From: Rugosimonospora sp036494675
GTDB taxonomy: Bacteria > Actinomycetota > Actinomycetes > Mycobacteriales > Micromonosporaceae
Direction: 5' to 3'
DNA: 7,434 nucleotides
NCBI GenBank assembly: GCA_036494675.1
Contig: DASXOA010000296.1
Span: forward strand, 1-7,434
Shown: positions 6,013-7,434 of the stretch, one piece after another
Position numbering within the stretch: the first letter of the stretch is position 1
Layout of the letters: every line of letters begins with the position of its first letter
The notes under the pieces: generated by a model
Databases searched by the model: none
Seen by the model: the letters and a program-made list of their open reading frames with translations, nothing else
What the model was told of the DNA's origin: nothing
Made by a program: the position numbers and the translations under genes

Positions 6013-7251
6013 GCTACTACTCTACTTAACGGGCTGCTGGATCTGCCTGGCATCACTGCGCGGGGCGTGTCGTTGCCGCAGCCGGGCCAGCTGGTCGTTG
6101 AGGTGGCGCTGCGCCGGCAGCGGCTGCTATGCCCGGAGTGCGGTTGGAGTACCCGGGCTCGTTACGACCGCCGGAGTGTGGCCTCGCGGTGGCGGCACCT
6201 GGACTTCGGCCGTCGGCAGGTGCAGATCCGCGCGCAGCTGCGCCGGCTGTGCTGCCCGGTGCACGGGGTACGTACCGAGGCGGTGCCGTTCGCCCGCCCT
6301 GGTGCGGGGTTCACCCGCGACTTCGAGGACCTGGTCGCCTGGCTGGCCACGAAGATGGACAAGACCGCGATCGTCCGGTACGCCCGCATCGACTGGGACA
6401 CCGTCGGGCGCATCTGTGAACGGGTGGTCGCCGACGGCCTCGACGAGAGCAGGTTCGACGGGCTGGTCAGCATCGGCGTGGACGAGGTGTCGTGGAAGCG
6501 CAATCACCACTACCTGACCCTGGTCTGCGACCACGCGGCGAGGAAGGTCATCTGGGGTGCCCCGGGTAAGGACGCCGACACCCTCGACGCGTTCTTCGCC
6601 GAACTTGGCGAGGACCGCAGCGCCGCGTTGGAGGCGGTCAGCTCCGACATGGGGGCGGCGTTCCTGAAGAGCATCAAGACCAACGCGCCGCGGGCCACCC
6701 GGTGTATCGACCCGTTCCACGCGGTCAAGGCGGTCACCGACGCCCTGGACACCGTGCGCCGCACGGCCTGGCAGCAGATGCGCACCACCGACCCCGCCGC
6801 GGCCAAGAAGTTCAAAGGTGCCCGCTGGGCGCTGCTCAAACGCCCCGACCACCTCACCGAGGAGCAGGCCACCACGCTACGCAAGCTGCGCCGCCGCGGC
6901 GGCGAGGTCTGGCGAGCCTACGGCCTGCGGGAAGCGTTCCGGGCCATCTTCGCCGGCGACCTGAACCCCGACGACGTCGCCGAACTCATCGACCGGTGGA
7001 TCAGCAAGGCCTCCCGCTCCCGCCTGGCCCCGTTCGTCAAGGCCGCCAAGACGATCCGCAAGCACCGCGACGGGATCCTCGCCGCGATCCGACTGAAGAT
7101 CAACAACGGTCGGGCTGAGGCGCTCAACAACGTCGTCCGCCTGATCATTCGACGCGCCTTCGGGTTCCACAGCGCCCAGGCCGCCCTCGCCCTGGTCATG
7201 CTCACCTGCGGACCGATCACCCTCCAGCTACCCCACGAGCACGCACCCTAG
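6007..7251 (+). CDS. ISL3-family DDE transposase
   Basis: This 414-aa transposase cuts and joins the IS ends. The N-terminal ISL3 zinc finger is visible as CPEC (42-45) and CCPVHG (82-87). A helix-turn-helix-like region follows (about 105-145, ending VGRICERVVADGL). The DDE catalytic core has Asp159 in SIGVDEVSWKRNHHY, Asp214 in VSSDMGAAF, and Glu371 in INNGRAEALNNVVRLIIRRA. FHAVK (237-241) and FGFHSAQ (385-391) are further family motifs. Its length is normal for the family and no interruption is seen, so it is probably functional. GTG 6007 is the only reasonable start: the frame has a stop at 5971-5973 and no other start codon in between. AGGGA at 5989-5993 is a somewhat distant ribosome site. 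Confidence 0.96.
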   Translation: MRATTLLNGLLDLPGITARGVSLPQPGQLVVEVALRRQRLLCPECGWSTRARYDRRSVASRWRHLDFGRRQVQIRAQLRRLCCPVHGVRTEAVPFARPGAGFTRDFEDLVAWLATKMDKTAIVRYARIDWDTVGRICERVVADGLDESRFDGLVSIGVDEVSWKRNHHYLTLVCDHAARKVIWGAPGKDADTLDAFFAELGEDRSAALEAVSSDMGAAFLKSIKTNAPRATRCIDPFHAVKAVTDALDTVRRTAWQQMRTTDPAAAKKFKGARWALLKRPDHLTEEQATTLRKLRRRGGEVWRAYGLREAFRAIFAGDLNPDDVAELIDRWISKASRSRLAPFVKAAKTIRKHRDGILAAIRLKINNGRAEALNNVVRLIIRRAFGFHSAQAALALVMLTCGPITLQLPHEHAP

Positions 7252-7273
7252 ACCCAACATATCGATCGAACCA

Positions 7274-7297
7274 ACCCACATTCATGCCGGGAGACCC
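7274..7297 (-). repeat. IS right terminal inverted repeat
   Basis: Read on the minus strand it begins GGGTCTCCCGGCATGAATG and pairs with the left end at 22 of 24 positions. It starts 22 bases after the transposase stop codon. The short gap holds the palindrome TCGATCGA (7262-7269). Confidence 0.92.
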
Positions 7298-7356
7298 AGA
7301 AGTGGGGCCTCACCGCCGCGCAGATCAACCAGCTGGAGCAGGAGAACCTGAAATGA
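7298..7356 (+). pseudogene. 3' remnant of a gene truncated by the IS
   Basis: Immediately right of the IS, an open frame reads QKWGLTAAQINQLEQENLK and then TGA (7354-7356); the first Gln codon borrows its C from the IS end. Upstream this frame runs only through IS sequence back to the transposase stop, so no start exists. The TGA overlaps the ATG of the next gene (ATGA), the usual arrangement in an operon, which supports this being a genuine C-terminus. If the next gene is an ABC ATPase, the lost gene would most likely be its permease. That is inference; the 19 residues alone do not identify a family. Confidence 0.6.
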
Positions 7357-7434
7357 GCGTCGCCGTCGAAACGGATGCTTCGACTCCCCACCTCGCCGAC
7401 CCGGTCGTGACCATCGAGGACTTCAGCGTCGACT
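7353..7434 (+). CDS. 5' end of a gene, possibly an ABC-transporter ATP-binding protein (runs off window)
   Basis: ATG 7353 has a strong ribosome site, AGGAG at 7340-7344, eight bases upstream, and overlaps the preceding stop. The 27 visible residues begin MSVAVETDASTPHL and continue ADPVVTIEDFSVD. A short variable leader followed by V-V-T-I-E-D-F-S-V-D resembles the first beta strand of oligopeptide/sugar ABC ATPases (compare L-L-x-I-x-D-L-S-V). No Walker motif is in view, so the assignment is tentative. A leader peptide of a modified-peptide cluster is a less likely alternative. Confidence 0.6.
   Translation, partial: MSVAVETDASTPHLADPVVTIEDFSVD

Larger units (their letters stand above)
5829..7297 (+). 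mobile_element. ISL3-family insertion sequence, 1,469 bp
   Basis: The element is bounded by 24-bp inverted repeats matching at 22 positions and encodes one full-length ISL3-type transposase. Its size and the GGxTCTCCCGG-type ends fit the family. ISL3 elements normally make 8-bp target duplications; here the flanks are CGGATTTT on the left and AGAAGTGG on the right, so none is visible. The left flank is the lysS upstream region, while the right flank is the tail of an unrelated gene. The element is apparently intact but its boundaries probably record a rearrangement. Confidence 0.92.

Overview
The DNA is very GC-rich with strong third-position GC bias, GTG/TTG starts and actinobacterial-type proteins. 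It fits an actinomycete, possibly Micromonosporaceae; the family-level placement is inference from gene style only, as there is no rRNA or other marker here.

Layout, left to right. (1) A TetR-family repressor runs leftward off the window edge (1-612, minus). A perfect 16-bp palindrome beside its start codon is the likely autoregulatory operator. (2) Divergent from it is an uncharacterised 220-aa protein (786-1448, plus) carrying a Cys-x-x-Cys motif that resembles half of the Ada-type zinc site. (3) A plus-strand pair follows: a fusion of a degenerate uridine-kinase-like domain with a class I SAM methyltransferase (1563-2687), then a divergent MoeA-like molybdopterin molybdenumtransferase (2741-4018) with a His/Asp-rich pentapeptide-repeat insert. 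(4) A 14-bp tandem repeat fills the gap between the convergent stop codons of moeA and the next gene. (5) A class I lysyl-tRNA synthetase gene (4071-5704, minus) is split by a one-base deletion just after the HIGH motif. (6) A complete-looking ISL3-family insertion sequence (5829-7297) has 24-bp terminal inverted repeats with 22 matches and a DDE transposase. An inverted repeat covers the transposase start codon. (7) At the right edge lie the last 19 codons of a decapitated gene and, translationally coupled to it, the first 27 codons of another, tentatively an ABC-transporter ATPase.

The IS lacks an 8-bp target duplication, and the gene fragment on its right has no counterpart on its left. 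The IS therefore probably marks a rearrangement junction between two unrelated chromosomal segments.

I do not see a clear-cut new defence or biosynthetic system. The most unusual points are the kinase-methyltransferase fusion paired with a MoeA paralogue, the short tandem repeats in and next to coding sequence, the half-Ada motif protein, and the broken class I LysRS.
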